In this document: positions 53,858-64,000 of the stretch, in pieces
Position numbering within the stretch: position 1 is the stretch's first letter
Layout of the letters: every line of letters starts with the position of its first letter
Assembly (NCBI RefSeq): GCF_025144145.1
Contig: NZ_CP083546.1
Span: 137,001-201,000, forward strand
Length of the DNA stretch: 64,000 bases
Reading direction: 5' to 3'
DNA from: Leisingera sp. M658
GTDB taxonomy: Bacteria; Pseudomonadota; Alphaproteobacteria; Rhodobacterales; Rhodobacteraceae
Notes under the pieces: generated by a model
Seen by the model: only the letters and a program-made list of their open reading frames with translations
Told to the model about the DNA's origin: nothing
The model's database searches: none
Translations under genes and position numbers: made by a program

Positions 53858-54733
53858 TTACCGGGTCGGCACCGGCACCTCGCCGCGATAGTCATAGAAG
53901 CCGCGCTGGGTCTTGCGGCCCAGCCAGCCGGCCTCGACATATTTGGTCAGCAGCGGGCAGGGACGGTATTTGGTGTCCGCCAGCCCGTCATGCAGCACGT
54001 TCATGATGGCAAGGCAGGTGTCCAGGCCGATGAAATCCGCCAGCTCCAGCGGGCCCATTGGGTGGTTGGCGCCAAGTTTCATCGACTCGTCGATCGATTT
54101 GACTGAACCAACGCCCTCATACAGGGTATAGACCGCCTCGTTGATCATCGGCATCAGGATCCGGTTGACGATGAAGGCCGGGAAGTCCTCGGCGCTGGCA
54201 GAGGTCTTGCCCAATCGTGCCACGACCTCCTGGCAGGCCGTGAATGTCGGCTCATCCGTGGCAATTCCGCGGATCAGTTCGACCAGCTGCATCACCGGCA
54301 CCGGGTTCATGAAGTGGAAACCCATAAACCGTTCCGGCCGGTCGGTGCGGCTGGCCAGCCGGGTGATCGAGATTGACGAGGTGTTGGAGGTCAGGATCGT
54401 GTGCGGCAGCAGATGCGGCAGCAGATCATCAAAGATCGCCTGTTTGACAGTTTCCCGTTCGGTGGCCGCTTCGATGACCAGATCGGTTGCGCCGACATCC
54501 GCAAGCTTCAGTGAGGGCGTAACGCGGGCCAATGCAGCCTTTACGTCTGCCTCCGAGATCTTTCCCTTGCTTGCCTGGCGCTCCATGTTCTTGAGAATAA
54601 GGTTCAGGGCACTGTCCAGCGCAGGCTGGCTGACATCATTCAGCACGACCTCGTACCCGGCAAGCGCCAGAACATGGGCAATGCCATTGCCCATCTGCCC
54701 GGCGCCGATCACTCCAACCTTCTGAATTTCCAT
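53858..54733 (-). CDS. 3-Hydroxybutyryl-CoA dehydrogenase
   Basis: 291-aa NAD(P)-dependent dehydrogenase converting 3-hydroxybutyryl-CoA and acetoacetyl-CoA. N-terminal Rossmann motif GAGQMGNGIAHVLALAGY (8-25), catalytic His in GFHFMNPVPVMQLVE, and the C-terminal NRILMPMINEAVYTLYEG helical domain are typical of the HbdA/PaaH group. It serves PHB turnover, butyrate or ethylmalonyl-CoA carbon use. ATG 54733. Not linked in operon with etfAB (a plus-strand gene lies between). Confidence 0.92.
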   Translation of the reverse strand: MEIQKVGVIGAGQMGNGIAHVLALAGYEVVLNDVSQPALDSALNLILKNMERQASKGKISEADVKAALARVTPSLKLADVGATDLVIEAATERETVKQAIFDDLLPHLLPHTILTSNTSSISITRLASRTDRPERFMGFHFMNPVPVMQLVELIRGIATDEPTFTACQEVVARLGKTSASAEDFPAFIVNRILMPMINEAVYTLYEGVGSVKSIDESMKLGANHPMGPLELADFIGLDTCLAIMNVLHDGLADTKYRPCPLLTKYVEAGWLGRKTQRGFYDYRGEVPVPTR

Positions 54734-54886
54734 GCCTCAGGCTCCCGAAATATCTGCGGCAACCTTACTGGCGGGCGAAGGGCAGGCACAAGGGCGGCTG
54801 GGGCTGATTTGAGGCAAATTCTCACTTTAGGGAAATTGCAATGCTTGCGCGGCAAGGTGAGTCTCGGGTGAAAAATTGGTGGTGAA

Positions 54887-55708
54887 ATGAGCTATGAACT
54901 CAAAAGCGCGGGGGCGCTTTCGGGGGAACCTTGCAGATACGGGCGTTCCAGGCTGCTGGTCCGGGGCCCGCAGCGGTCCCTGGACGATCCCTATGTTGCC
55001 TTTCTTGGTGGAACCGAAGTTTACGGGCGATTCGTTGAATTTCCCTTTGTCGACTCCCTGCAAACCCGGCTTGGGATGGATTGCATCAATCTGGGCAGCG
55101 TGAACGCCGGGCTGGACAGTTTTGTGCAGGATGACTCTCTGATCGGCATCGCCAGGCAGGCGGATGTATCTGTGGTGCAGATGCTGGGGGCGCAGAACAT
55201 CTCAAACCCCTATTACCGGGTGCATCCGCGCCGCAACGACCGGTTCCTGCAGGCCCACGCGGCCCTCAAGGCGCTTTATCCCGAGGTGGACTTTACCGAA
55301 TTTCATTTCAACAAGCATCTGCTGTGCACCCTGCGGGAAATCTCCTGCCAGCGGTTTGAGCAAGTGCAGGAACAGCTGCAACGCAGCTGGATCGAGCGGA
55401 TGAGTGATTTGGTCGAGGCACTTGATGGCCGTGTTCTGCTGCTATGGCTCCGCTATGATCTGGATGCCGAGACCGGTTTTCCCGAGGAACCGGTTCTGGT
55501 CGACCGTGCCATGGCCGATGCCTTGCGCCCCAAGGTTCAGGGGGTGCTGGAGTTCAGAGCTGCTTCGGCGGCAGTGGCGCAGGATATCGCCGGCATGATC
55601 TTCGGCCAGATGGAATTGCCCGCCGCCCGCCACATGATTGGCCCGAAGGAACATCTGCGGATTGCCGATGCGCTGGCAGACCGCCTGTCGCCGCTGGTCC
55701 GGAAATAG
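54887..55708 (+). CDS. DUF6473 family protein, SGNH-like
   Basis: 273-aa cytoplasmic protein. The PYVAFLGGTEVYGRFVEFPF, DCINLGSVNAGLDSF and VVQMLGAQNISNPYYRVHPRRND segments (shown in parts) place it in DUF6473, which is common in Rhodobacteraceae (recollection). The order resembles SGNH/GDSL enzymes: GGTE at the GDS block, NLG at block II, LGAQN at the GxND block. The nucleophile Ser would be Thr and the Asp is lost, so activity is doubtful. ATG 54887. Function unknown. Confidence 0.75.
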   Translation: MSYELKSAGALSGEPCRYGRSRLLVRGPQRSLDDPYVAFLGGTEVYGRFVEFPFVDSLQTRLGMDCINLGSVNAGLDSFVQDDSLIGIARQADVSVVQMLGAQNISNPYYRVHPRRNDRFLQAHAALKALYPEVDFTEFHFNKHLLCTLREISCQRFEQVQEQLQRSWIERMSDLVEALDGRVLLLWLRYDLDAETGFPEEPVLVDRAMADALRPKVQGVLEFRAASAAVAQDIAGMIFGQMELPAARHMIGPKEHLRIADALADRLSPLVRK

Positions 55709-55732
55709 GAACAGCGCCAGTGGCGGAAGCAA

Positions 55733-55758
55733 AAAGGCCCGCCGGATGGCGGGCCTTT
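55733..55758. terminator. Bidirectional terminator
   Basis: Eleven-bp perfect stem AAAGGCCCGCC / GGCGGGCCTTT with GGAT loop, between the DUF6473 gene and convergent etfA. A-rich on the left and T-rich on the right, so it can act for both directions. Confidence 0.9.
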
Positions 55759-55785
55759 CCTGATTGATCATCTGTCGAACAGGGC

Positions 55786-56715
55786 TTAGCCCAGTTTTGC
55801 GGTCAAGGCCGGGACGGCTTCGAACAGGTCGGCGACCAGGCCGAAATCAGCAACCTGGAAGATCGGTGCTTCTTCGTCCTTGTTGATCGCCACAATGACC
55901 TTGGAGTCTTTCATGCCGGCCAGGTGCTGGATCGCGCCGGAGATGCCGATGGCGACATACAGGTCCGGTGCAACAACCTTGCCGGTCTGACCGACCTGCC
56001 AGTCGTTCGGGGCGTAGCCCGAATCAACCGCGGCGCGGGATGCGCCAACAGCAGCGCCCAGCTTGTCGGCCAGGGTTTCGATCAGTTTGAAGTCTTCCTC
56101 GGAGCCAACGCCGCGGCCGCCGGAAACAACGATACCGGCCGAGGTCAGCTCGGGACGGTCGCTTGCGGCAACCTTGTCTTCAACCCACTCGGACAAGCCC
56201 GGGTTTGCTGCAGCCGAGATGCTCTCAACCGAAGCCGAGCCGCCGTCACCGGCTGCATCAAAGGATGCGGTGCGGATCGAGACGACCTTCTTGGCGTCTT
56301 TCGACTTCACGGTCTGGATCGCGTTGCCGGCATAGATCGGGCGCTCGAAGGTGTCGCCGTCGACAATGCCGGACACGTCCGAGATCACCATCACGTCCAG
56401 CAGTGCCGCAACGCGCGGCAGAACGTTCTTGGCGTCGGTGGTGGCGGGTGCAACGATGTGCTCAAAATCAGAGGCCAGGCCTGCGATCAGCGCCGCGGTC
56501 GGCTCCGCCAGGCGGTGGCCCAGCGATGCGTCCTCGGCAACCAGAACCTTGGCAACGCCTGCGATCTTGGCGGCTTCTTCGCCGGCTGCGGCAGCAGAGG
56601 CGCCAGCGGCCAGAACGGTCACGTCGCCCAGCGATACGGCAGCGGCCACGGCTTTTGCGGTTGCGTCCAGCGCCAGCGCGCCGTCGGTCACTTCAGCAAG
56701 GAGAAGAACAGCCAT
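55786..56715 (-). CDS. etfA: Electron transfer flavoprotein alpha subunit
   Basis: 309-aa FAD-binding subunit. The C-terminal domain has [22 protein letters not shown] and [19 protein letters not shown], the FAD site typical of EtfA. It accepts electrons from acyl-CoA dehydrogenases, including Mcd, and delivers them to ETF-ubiquinone oxidoreductase. One-nucleotide overlap with etfB (TAATG), so both are co-translated. Located in the cytoplasm as a heterodimer. Confidence 0.97.
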   Translation of the reverse strand: MAVLLLAEVTDGALALDATAKAVAAAVSLGDVTVLAAGASAAAAGEEAAKIAGVAKVLVAEDASLGHRLAEPTAALIAGLASDFEHIVAPATTDAKNVLPRVAALLDVMVISDVSGIVDGDTFERPIYAGNAIQTVKSKDAKKVVSIRTASFDAAGDGGSASVESISAAANPGLSEWVEDKVAASDRPELTSAGIVVSGGRGVGSEEDFKLIETLADKLGAAVGASRAAVDSGYAPNDWQVGQTGKVVAPDLYVAIGISGAIQHLAGMKDSKVIVAINKDEEAPIFQVADFGLVADLFEAVPALTAKLG

Positions 56716-57473
56716 TACACAGCCCCCGCTTCTTTGAGTTTCTCAACCAGCTCGTCGACGGAACCGACGATGATGCCTGCAGCGCGGGCCTCCGGCTCTT
56801 CGGTCTTAACGATTTCCAGGCGCGGCGTGACGTCGACGCCGTAATCGGCGGCGGTTTTCTCGGCCAGCGGCTTTTTCTTCGCCTTCATGATGTTCGGCAG
56901 CGATGCATAACGCGGCTCGTTCAGGCGCAGGTCCACGGTGATGATGGCGGGCATCTTCACGGAAATGGTCTGCAGGCCGCCGTCGACCTCCCGGGTCACC
57001 TTGGCGGTTTCGCCTTCGATGTCCAGTTCAGAGGCAAAGGTGCCCTGGGACCAGCCCAGCAGCGCCGACAGCATCTGGCCGGTTGCGTTCATGTCGTTGT
57101 CGATTGCCTGCTTGCCGCAGAGCACGACGCCGGGCTGCTCTTCCTCGACCACTTTGGCCAGGATCTTGGCAACGGCCAGCGGCTCAATGTCGGTGTGCAC
57201 GTCGTCGGCTGCAACCACCAGGATGGCGCGGTCAGCGCCCATCGCCAGCGCGGTGCGCAGGGTTTCCTGGGCCTGCTTCACGCCGATCGAAACCGCAATC
57301 ACCTCGTCGGCCTTGCCGGCTTCTTTCAGACGGATGGCTTCTTCGACGGCAATTTCGTCGAAGGGGTTCATCGACATCTTCACGTTGGCGAGATCGACAC
57401 CGCTGCCGTCCGCTTTGACGCGGACCTTCACGTTGTAATCAATCACGCGCTTGACAGGCACAAGTACCTTCAT
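56715..57473 (-). CDS. etfB: Electron transfer flavoprotein beta subunit
   Basis: 252-aa subunit with the family N-terminus [27 protein letters not shown], the AMP-binding [12 protein letters not shown] and the signature [27 protein letters not shown] 57473 (AACGCAAAATG, with GGAGAG upstream) gives the usual length; an extension to 57566 is rejected. First gene of etfB-etfA. Confidence 0.96.
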   Translation of the reverse strand: MKVLVPVKRVIDYNVKVRVKADGSGVDLANVKMSMNPFDEIAVEEAIRLKEAGKADEVIAVSIGVKQAQETLRTALAMGADRAILVVAADDVHTDIEPLAVAKILAKVVEEEQPGVVLCGKQAIDNDMNATGQMLSALLGWSQGTFASELDIEGETAKVTREVDGGLQTISVKMPAIITVDLRLNEPRYASLPNIMKAKKKPLAEKTAADYGVDVTPRLEIVKTEEPEARAAGIIVGSVDELVEKLKEAGAV

Positions 57474-57758
57474 TTTGCGTTCTCTCCTTAACAAACGGCA
57501 AGCCGCCTTTGGGCGACTCCCCTCCATGCTCTCGCTGCGTTGATACCGGCTGGTGTGCGTCTGCAACAGGGCAAAATCGTCACGTTAGCGCACGCCGACG
57601 TCGCGTTTGCGCATTTGGAACATCATTTTTGCAAGAATGTTTCCACAGGGAAATTCGCCTGCCGGAGCAGCGCTGCCGCGGGCATGCAAATGACGCGTTG
57701 CCCGCGGGATCGGCCGAAAACCGGCATGAATTCGCGAATCAAGCCGGAGGCAGGGGAA

Positions 57759-58331
57759 TCAGCGGTTGGCGCCAGGAACCCACAAAACGTCGTCCTTGCC
57801 GCCGTTGTTCGCCACGCGGGCGGCGACAAAGAACCAATCCGACAGCCGGTTCAGGTATTTCACGGCTGCCGGGTTCACGTCCTCACCGGTGCTTAGATCC
57901 GTGGCCAGCCGTTCGGCGCGGCGCGCCACGGTGCGGCAGACGTGCAGATGCGCGGCCAGTTTCGAGCCCCCCGGCAGGATGAAGCTGCGCAGCGCTTCCA
58001 GATCCTTGTTCATCACGTCGATTTCAGCTTCCAGCCGTTCAACCTGCGCCACGGCCACCCGCAGCGGCGGGTATTCCGCGTCGGCGTCTTTGGCCATTTC
58101 CGGTCGGCACAGATCGGCGCCCAGGTCGAACAGATCGTTCTGAATCCGCGCCAGCGCTGCATCCATATCGCCGTCTGCCTCCAGCCGCGCGACGCCAACA
58201 AAAGAATTCAGTTCATCCGAGGTGCCATAGGCATTGACCCGCGCCGAATGCTTGGCGACACGCACGCCATTGCCCAGGGCGGTTTCACCCTTGTCGCCGG
58301 TGCGGGTGTAAATCTTGTTCAAAACGACCAT
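57759..58331 (-). CDS. Cob(I)alamin adenosyltransferase, PduO type
   Basis: 190-aa trimeric enzyme attaching the 5'-deoxyadenosyl group of ATP to cob(I)alamin. YTRTGDKGETAL near the N-terminus, YGTSDELNSFVG, and late HVCRTVARRAERL and YLNRLSDWFFVAAR are conserved. ATG 58331 has GGAGG upstream; GTG 58337 is also in frame. Its AdoCbl product serves ethylmalonyl-CoA and methylmalonyl-CoA mutases. The small membrane protein gene lies immediately before it (6 nt). Confidence 0.93.
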   Translation of the reverse strand: MVVLNKIYTRTGDKGETALGNGVRVAKHSARVNAYGTSDELNSFVGVARLEADGDMDAALARIQNDLFDLGADLCRPEMAKDADAEYPPLRVAVAQVERLEAEIDVMNKDLEALRSFILPGGSKLAAHLHVCRTVARRAERLATDLSTGEDVNPAAVKYLNRLSDWFFVAARVANNGGKDDVLWVPGANR

Positions 58332-58337
58332 CGCCAC

Positions 58338-58541
58338 TTATCCTCCCTTGCTGCGCAGATAGACGTAGGCCAGCAGGATCACTACTGCAATGAACTGAAA
58401 CAGGATACGCAGGCGCATCATCTTGTTTGCGTTCTTGCGGTTGAACTCGCCGCCCTTGCCAAAGCCGCCGATGCCGACGACCAGGGCCACAACCACGGCG
58501 GCAACGGCTGCCAGTCCCAGATAATACAGCGGATCGCTCAT
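58338..58541 (-). CDS. Small twin-transmembrane protein
   Basis: 67-aa membrane protein of two helices (LYYLGLAAVAAVVVALVVGIGGF and LRILFQFIAVVILLAYVYL) joined by the conserved-looking GKGGEFNRKNANKMMRLR loop. It fits the HIG1-like 'twin transmembrane protein' group of alphaproteobacteria, of unknown function (possibly linked to respiratory chain). ATG 58541 has GGGGGA upstream. Its stop lies 6 nt before the adenosyltransferase start, so both are in one transcript. Confidence 0.78.
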   Translation of the reverse strand: MSDPLYYLGLAAVAAVVVALVVGIGGFGKGGEFNRKNANKMMRLRILFQFIAVVILLAYVYLRSKGG

Positions 58542-58616
58542 CTTGTCCCCCAAAGGCGCATCAATTCTGTTGTCTTCCTCTATCCTGCGTCAGGGCCGTT
58601 GGCGACTGCGAATCCG

Positions 58617-59447
58617 CTATCCGAGCTTCACCAGGATGCGGTCAATTGCCCTTGTGCTGAGGATCCGGCGCAGAAATCCGGCGATATGAGTGGGGGTGGT
58701 GACGTAATAGCGTTCGCGCGGACGGCGGGATTCGCAGGCGTGTGCCAGTTTGGCGGTGACGGCTGAGGCCGGCAGTTCGAACCGGTCCGGTCCATTACTC
58801 TCGTAAAGCCGCTTCAGCAGGCGGGATTCATACAGCTCCCGCAGGGGCGACGCTTTCCAGTCGATGAACCGCTCAAAATGCGGGATTGATTTTTCCCGGA
58901 TTTTCGATGTCACCGGTCCTGGCTCAATAAGCACCATATGGATCCCGGTGCCGCGCAGCTCCACCCGCAGCGTGTCGGTCAGCCCTTCCAACGCGTATTT
59001 CGTCGCCACATAAGCGCCGCGCCAGGGAAAGGTGACAAAGCCGAGGATCGAGGAATTCTGCACGATCCGCCCGTGCCCCTGCTTGCGCATCACCGGAATC
59101 ACTTGCCGGGTCAGCTCGTGCCAGCCGAAGAAATTGGCTTCGAAAATTGTGCGCAGCGCGTCGGTCGGCAGATCCTCCACTGCGCCGGGCAGCCCGTGGG
59201 CGCCATTGTTGAACAGCGCATCCAAAGTGCTGCCCGTGGCCGCCAGCACTTCGGTCAGGCCTGTTCCGATGCTGGCAGGATCGGTGTAATCGATGCGCGG
59301 GCTTTCAAACCCCTCGGCGCGCATCCGGTCGCAGTCGCGCTGCTGGCGGCAGGAGGCAAACACCCGCCAGCCGCGTTCCCGCATGCCGCGCGCCGCATCC
59401 AGGCCGATCCCTGAGGAGCAGCCGGTAATCAGAATGGTTTTCTTCAT
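58617..59447 (-). CDS. Short-chain dehydrogenase/reductase
   Basis: 276-aa SDR. TGCSSGIGLDAARG is the coenzyme-binding glycine motif, NNGAHG follows, and YVATKYALEG carries the catalytic Tyr-Lys, with Ser in VQNSSILGFV. The extended C-terminus ends RILSTRAIDRILVKLG. Substrate unknown; the group includes retinol- or sterol-like and beta-keto-reductases. ATG 59447. Monocistronic. Confidence 0.88.
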   Translation of the reverse strand: MKKTILITGCSSGIGLDAARGMRERGWRVFASCRQQRDCDRMRAEGFESPRIDYTDPASIGTGLTEVLAATGSTLDALFNNGAHGLPGAVEDLPTDALRTIFEANFFGWHELTRQVIPVMRKQGHGRIVQNSSILGFVTFPWRGAYVATKYALEGLTDTLRVELRGTGIHMVLIEPGPVTSKIREKSIPHFERFIDWKASPLRELYESRLLKRLYESNGPDRFELPASAVTAKLAHACESRRPRERYYVTTPTHIAGFLRRILSTRAIDRILVKLG

Positions 59448-59482
59448 GTGAACGCCTCTTGCCGCGGAATGCTCCGCAGCAG

Positions 59483-60112
59483 TTATGGGCGTTTCTTGCT
59501 TACCAGGGAAGCCGCAATCCAGCCGGTATGGCCTTTGTCCGGGGCGCGGAGATGCAGCCAGCCGGTGCCGCTATCTTCAATCACAATGACCTCCTCGCCG
59601 CCCAGAAGGCGGGTGATGACCGGATAAGATGTGCCCGGCCCCTGGCGCATATTCACGCGCGAGGCACGGATGCTGCGGCGGTCCAAAAACGAATCTTCTG
59701 CAGGCTGCGGGATCAGTTCTGCGGCGGTCGCAGCGGGGGCCGCGGTGATGGCTGCCAGGCCGCCGTCAAGCGATGCCAGCTGCAAGCCACCGGGTGCCGG
59801 CTCGCCTGAAAAGGCGGATTGTGTAGAGGCAAGCACACCGGATGCGCTGGCCAGATGCCCCGCTGCCACGCGCTGGCGCAACGCCGGATCCGCTGCCGGG
59901 CGGGGTGGTCTCTGGACCTGTGCCCGCTGAGTGAGAAGTGGCTGGGCCGCGATTGAGGCCGCGAAGAGTCTTGACCGTTCGGCCGGCTGGGCCGCGGTTT
60001 CAGTCTCTGCCGCTGCAGCGGGCCGTTTCGGCGGCTCAAAATCCGCGCCTCCGCTCAACTCGTAAAAGCCCCAGCCAAGAAAGGCGAAAGATACCATAAC
60101 AAATCGCGACAT
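59483..60112 (-). CDS. SH3-domain (bacterial SH3_3) envelope protein
   Basis: 209 aa: N-terminal signal/anchor (MSRFVMVSFAFLGWGFYELSGG), a long Ala/Pro-rich low-complexity linker (about 30-140) and a C-terminal SH3b domain (RASRVNMRQGPGTSYPVITRLLGGEEVIVIEDSGTGWLHLR, in pieces; GHTGWIAASLV). Bacterial SH3 domains bind cell wall or peptides. ATG 60112 is used. Function unknown; probably envelope associated. Confidence 0.82.
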   Translation of the reverse strand: MSRFVMVSFAFLGWGFYELSGGADFEPPKRPAAAAETETAAQPAERSRLFAASIAAQPLLTQRAQVQRPPRPAADPALRQRVAAGHLASASGVLASTQSAFSGEPAPGGLQLASLDGGLAAITAAPAATAAELIPQPAEDSFLDRRSIRASRVNMRQGPGTSYPVITRLLGGEEVIVIEDSGTGWLHLRAPDKGHTGWIAASLVSKKRP

Positions 60113-60343
60113 AACCCGGTCCCCCCAGACCAACAGACGGCAGCTGCACTCTCATTGCATGCATTCAGAAACAAACGCGCGGCGCGGCTGCCTGGTTCCA
60201 AATTAAATAGTGCAAGTTAAGGCGCAGGGAACAGGGGAGAGTCAGGTGTCTTCTCCCCCGAACTGCCCCCGAACTGTGCAGCGGTGTGCGAATTTCGCGC
60301 GCGCCCGCTTTACCAATTCCGGCGGCGGCAGTATCACCGATTC

Positions 60344-62692
<2,349 letters not shown>

Positions 62693-62721
62693 GGCGGCTG
62701 AAACCTGCTGCCTGCCTGTGC

Positions 62722-62744
62722 CCCCCGCGCCACCCGCGCGGGGG
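62722..62744 (+). terminator. GC hairpin after parC
   Basis: Nine-bp stem CCCCCGCGC / GCGCGGGGG with CACCC loop, 30 nt after parC stop, followed by CAGCTGTTT. The weak T-run makes it a tentative terminator. Confidence 0.45.
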
Positions 62745-62819
62745 CAGCTGTTTCCACCTCTTTACCCGCTGTGCCGTGCCCGGCTATCTGGGCGGTGTCG
62801 AATTTCCTTGGGGGGCTCC

Positions 62820-63419
62820 ATGATCCGCTTTCTTTCCATTCTGGCCACGCTGGCCTTGCTCGCGTCCTGCGGTGAAACCCGGTTGGACGAAGCGCCCGAG
62901 GACCTTGGCGCTTTTCAGGCACGGGTAACGCATGTCTACACCGAAAAAGCGCTGCAATGGCCGTTGTCCCGCAATGCGGAACACAGCGAATGGGATGCGG
63001 CGATGAAGAACGCGCTGGAAACCCGCCTGCGCCGCTATCAGGGCGCGCAGGAGTATGATGTGGCGGTTACGCTGGAGGGTTTCATGCTGGCACCGCCCGG
63101 CGTGCCGGTGCTGTTCTCCCCCAAAAGCGCGGTGGTGGTGAATGTCTTTGTCTATGACGTTGCGGCAAAGAAATTCCTGGCCAAGAAGCACCAGATGGAG
63201 ATCTTTGAAAGCACCACCGGCGAAAGCGCATTGCTGGGATCCGGCCATGCCCGCACCAAAGAGCAGCAAATTCAGGGCCTGGCGGTCAATATTGCCGACA
63301 AGGTGGAAGAATGGATGGCTAAACAGCACGAGGACGAAGGCTGGTTTGCACCACGCCCGGCGGCAGGTTCCGAAAGCGGAGCTGCTGCGGATGCCGCCGC
63401 GCCTGCGCCAGCCGGCTGA
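62820..63419 (+). CDS. Lipoprotein of unknown function
   Basis: 199 aa with a lipobox (LLASC, Cys17) after MIRFLSILATLA. The mature part begins with ETRLDEAPEDLGAF and has a beta-rich central domain (EYDVAVTLEGFMLAPPGVPVL) and a helical LAVNIADKVEEWMAKQHEDEG. It ends in a long Ala/Gly/Pro tail. No family recognised with confidence. ATG 62820 follows GGGGGG. Membrane-anchored, probably in outer or inner leaflet. Confidence 0.7.
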   Translation: MIRFLSILATLALLASCGETRLDEAPEDLGAFQARVTHVYTEKALQWPLSRNAEHSEWDAAMKNALETRLRRYQGAQEYDVAVTLEGFMLAPPGVPVLFSPKSAVVVNVFVYDVAAKKFLAKKHQMEIFESTTGESALLGSGHARTKEQQIQGLAVNIADKVEEWMAKQHEDEGWFAPRPAAGSESGAAADAAAPAPAG

Positions 63420-63455
63420 GCCTTGCGAATTCCGCCTCCGTCAAGCAGGAACGGG

Positions 63456-63482
63456 TTGATTTTTCCGCTCAAACCAAATAAT
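63456..63482 (+). promoter_or_regulatory. Candidate promoter for tuf
   Basis: TTGATT (63456-63461) and AATAAT (63477-63482) resemble -35 and -10 boxes, but the 15-bp spacer is short. About 60 nt before the tuf start. Low certainty. Confidence 0.3.
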
Positions 63483-63543
63483 CCGCCCGCGCAGAGGTAA
63501 CCGGGTCAATGCATGACCCCTGTTTCAAAAGGGCGCCTAAGGA

Positions 63544-64000
63544 ATGGCTAAGGAAAAGTTTGAGCGTACAAAACCGCACGTCAACATCGGCACCATCGGC
63601 CACGTTGACCACGGCAAAACCACGCTGACCGCAGCAATCACCAAATACTTCGGTGACTTCAAAGCCTACGACCAGATCGACGGCGCACCGGAAGAAAAAG
63701 CCCGCGGCATCACCATCTCGACCGCCCACGTCGAGTATGAGACCGAAGGCCGCCACTACGCCCACGTCGACTGCCCCGGCCACGCTGACTATGTGAAAAA
63801 CATGATCACCGGTGCGGCGCAGATGGACGGCGCGATCCTGGTTGTGAACGCCGCTGACGGCCCGATGCCGCAGACCCGCGAGCACATCCTGCTGGGCCGC
63901 CAGGTCGGCATCCCGCACATGGTTGTCTTCATGAACAAAGTTGACCAGGTCGACGACGAAGAGCTGCTTGAGCTGGTCGAGATGGAAATCCGCGAGCTGC
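63544..64000 (+). CDS. tuf: Elongation factor Tu (5' part, cut by window end)
   Basis: First 152 codons of EF-Tu, the GTPase that brings aminoacyl-tRNA to the ribosome. G1 GHVDHGKTT, switch RGITI, G3 DCPGHADY, and G4 NKVD are intact. ATG 63544 follows CCTAAGGA. The upstream neighbours are parC and a lipoprotein, not rpsL-rpsG-fusA, so this is probably a second tuf copy outside the str operon (inference). Gene continues beyond 64000. Confidence 0.97.
   Translation, partial: MAKEKFERTKPHVNIGTIGHVDHGKTTLTAAITKYFGDFKAYDQIDGAPEEKARGITISTAHVEYETEGRHYAHVDCPGHADYVKNMITGAAQMDGAILVVNAADGPMPQTREHILLGRQVGIPHMVVFMNKVDQVDDEELLELVEMEIREL

Noticed and set aside
57651-57661. TTTCCACA near 57.6 kb as a further DnaA box
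   Set aside because: Two mismatches to the consensus and no replication or regulatory context.
60203-60220. TTAA..TTAA pair upstream of parC as a CtrA site
   Set aside because: The spacing is 10 nt, not the 7 nt of the CtrA consensus.

Overview
The window looks like core chromosome of an alphaproteobacterium in the Rhodobacteraceae, most probably the Roseobacter group (Leisingera/Phaeobacter/Ruegeria-like). The evidence is the high GC content and several lineage markers. These include a split F0 ATP-synthase operon with a b' subunit, a methylsuccinyl-CoA dehydrogenase of the ethylmalonyl-CoA pathway, and a chvI-chvG-hprK-rapZ-EIIA-HPr cluster next to pckA. Further markers are tandem deformylase genes before fmt, and DUF1491 and DUF6473 proteins. 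The genus is an inference. I see no rRNA, tRNA, CRISPR array, insertion sequence, phage or plasmid genes.

Layout. 1-3.8 kb: LysR regulator coupled to an EamA exporter, UspA, ArsR-type regulator, second EamA exporter. 3.9-6.7 kb: F0 operon atpI-atpB-atpE-atpX-atpF with a strong hairpin after atpE and a clear terminator. 6.8-9.6 kb: an AT-richer orphan, then a FadR-type regulator divergent from an aminotransferase, with two matching inverted repeats between them. 9.6-15.3 kb: smc (TTG start, DnaA box upstream), two small exported proteins and a lytic transglycosylase. 15.3-20.6 kb: cobD-cobC, glutathionyl-hydroquinone reductase-like protein, small unknown, L,D-transpeptidase, MalY/PatB lyase. 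20.7-24.4 kb: def, a degenerate def-like gene, fmt, two tiny membrane proteins, glycosyltransferase. 24.6-29 kb (minus strand): TRIC-like channel, rnhA, methyltransferase, LysE-type exporter, ispH, NYN-domain protein.

29-40 kb: a growth-control and housekeeping stretch, folK-rpoZ-rsh-DUF2062-pdxJ-(membrane protein)-acpS-lepB-rnc, then a reversed multicopper oxidase gene, then era-DUF1491-recO. 40-46.4 kb: META-domain lipoprotein, SGNH lipoprotein, mcd, TauE-like permease, CDF transporter, dGTPase. 46.4-53.8 kb: pckA divergent from chvI-chvG-hprK-rapZ-EIIA-HPr and a plsC-type acyltransferase. 53.8-64 kb: hydroxybutyryl-CoA dehydrogenase, DUF6473 protein, etfA-etfB, PduO-type cobalamin adenosyltransferase, small membrane protein, SDR, SH3 protein, parC, lipoprotein and the 5' part of tuf.

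How the genes work together. Mcd (electrons to ETF), EtfAB, hydroxybutyryl-CoA dehydrogenase, cobalamin synthesis and adenosylation, and PckA all fit acetyl-CoA/C2 assimilation and gluconeogenesis, although the genes are dispersed. The ChvI/ChvG and PTS-type phosphorelay genes could connect envelope or acid sensing to PckA and central carbon use. No wholly new multi-gene system is evident. The most interesting items are a deformylase paralogue missing its metal-ligand Cys and catalytic Glu, a paired operator at 8.2-8.3 kb, 21-bp-spaced repeats in the pckA/chvI intergenic region, a DUF6473 protein that looks like a degenerate SGNH enzyme, a reversed oxidase splitting rnc from era, and an atpE-atpX hairpin.
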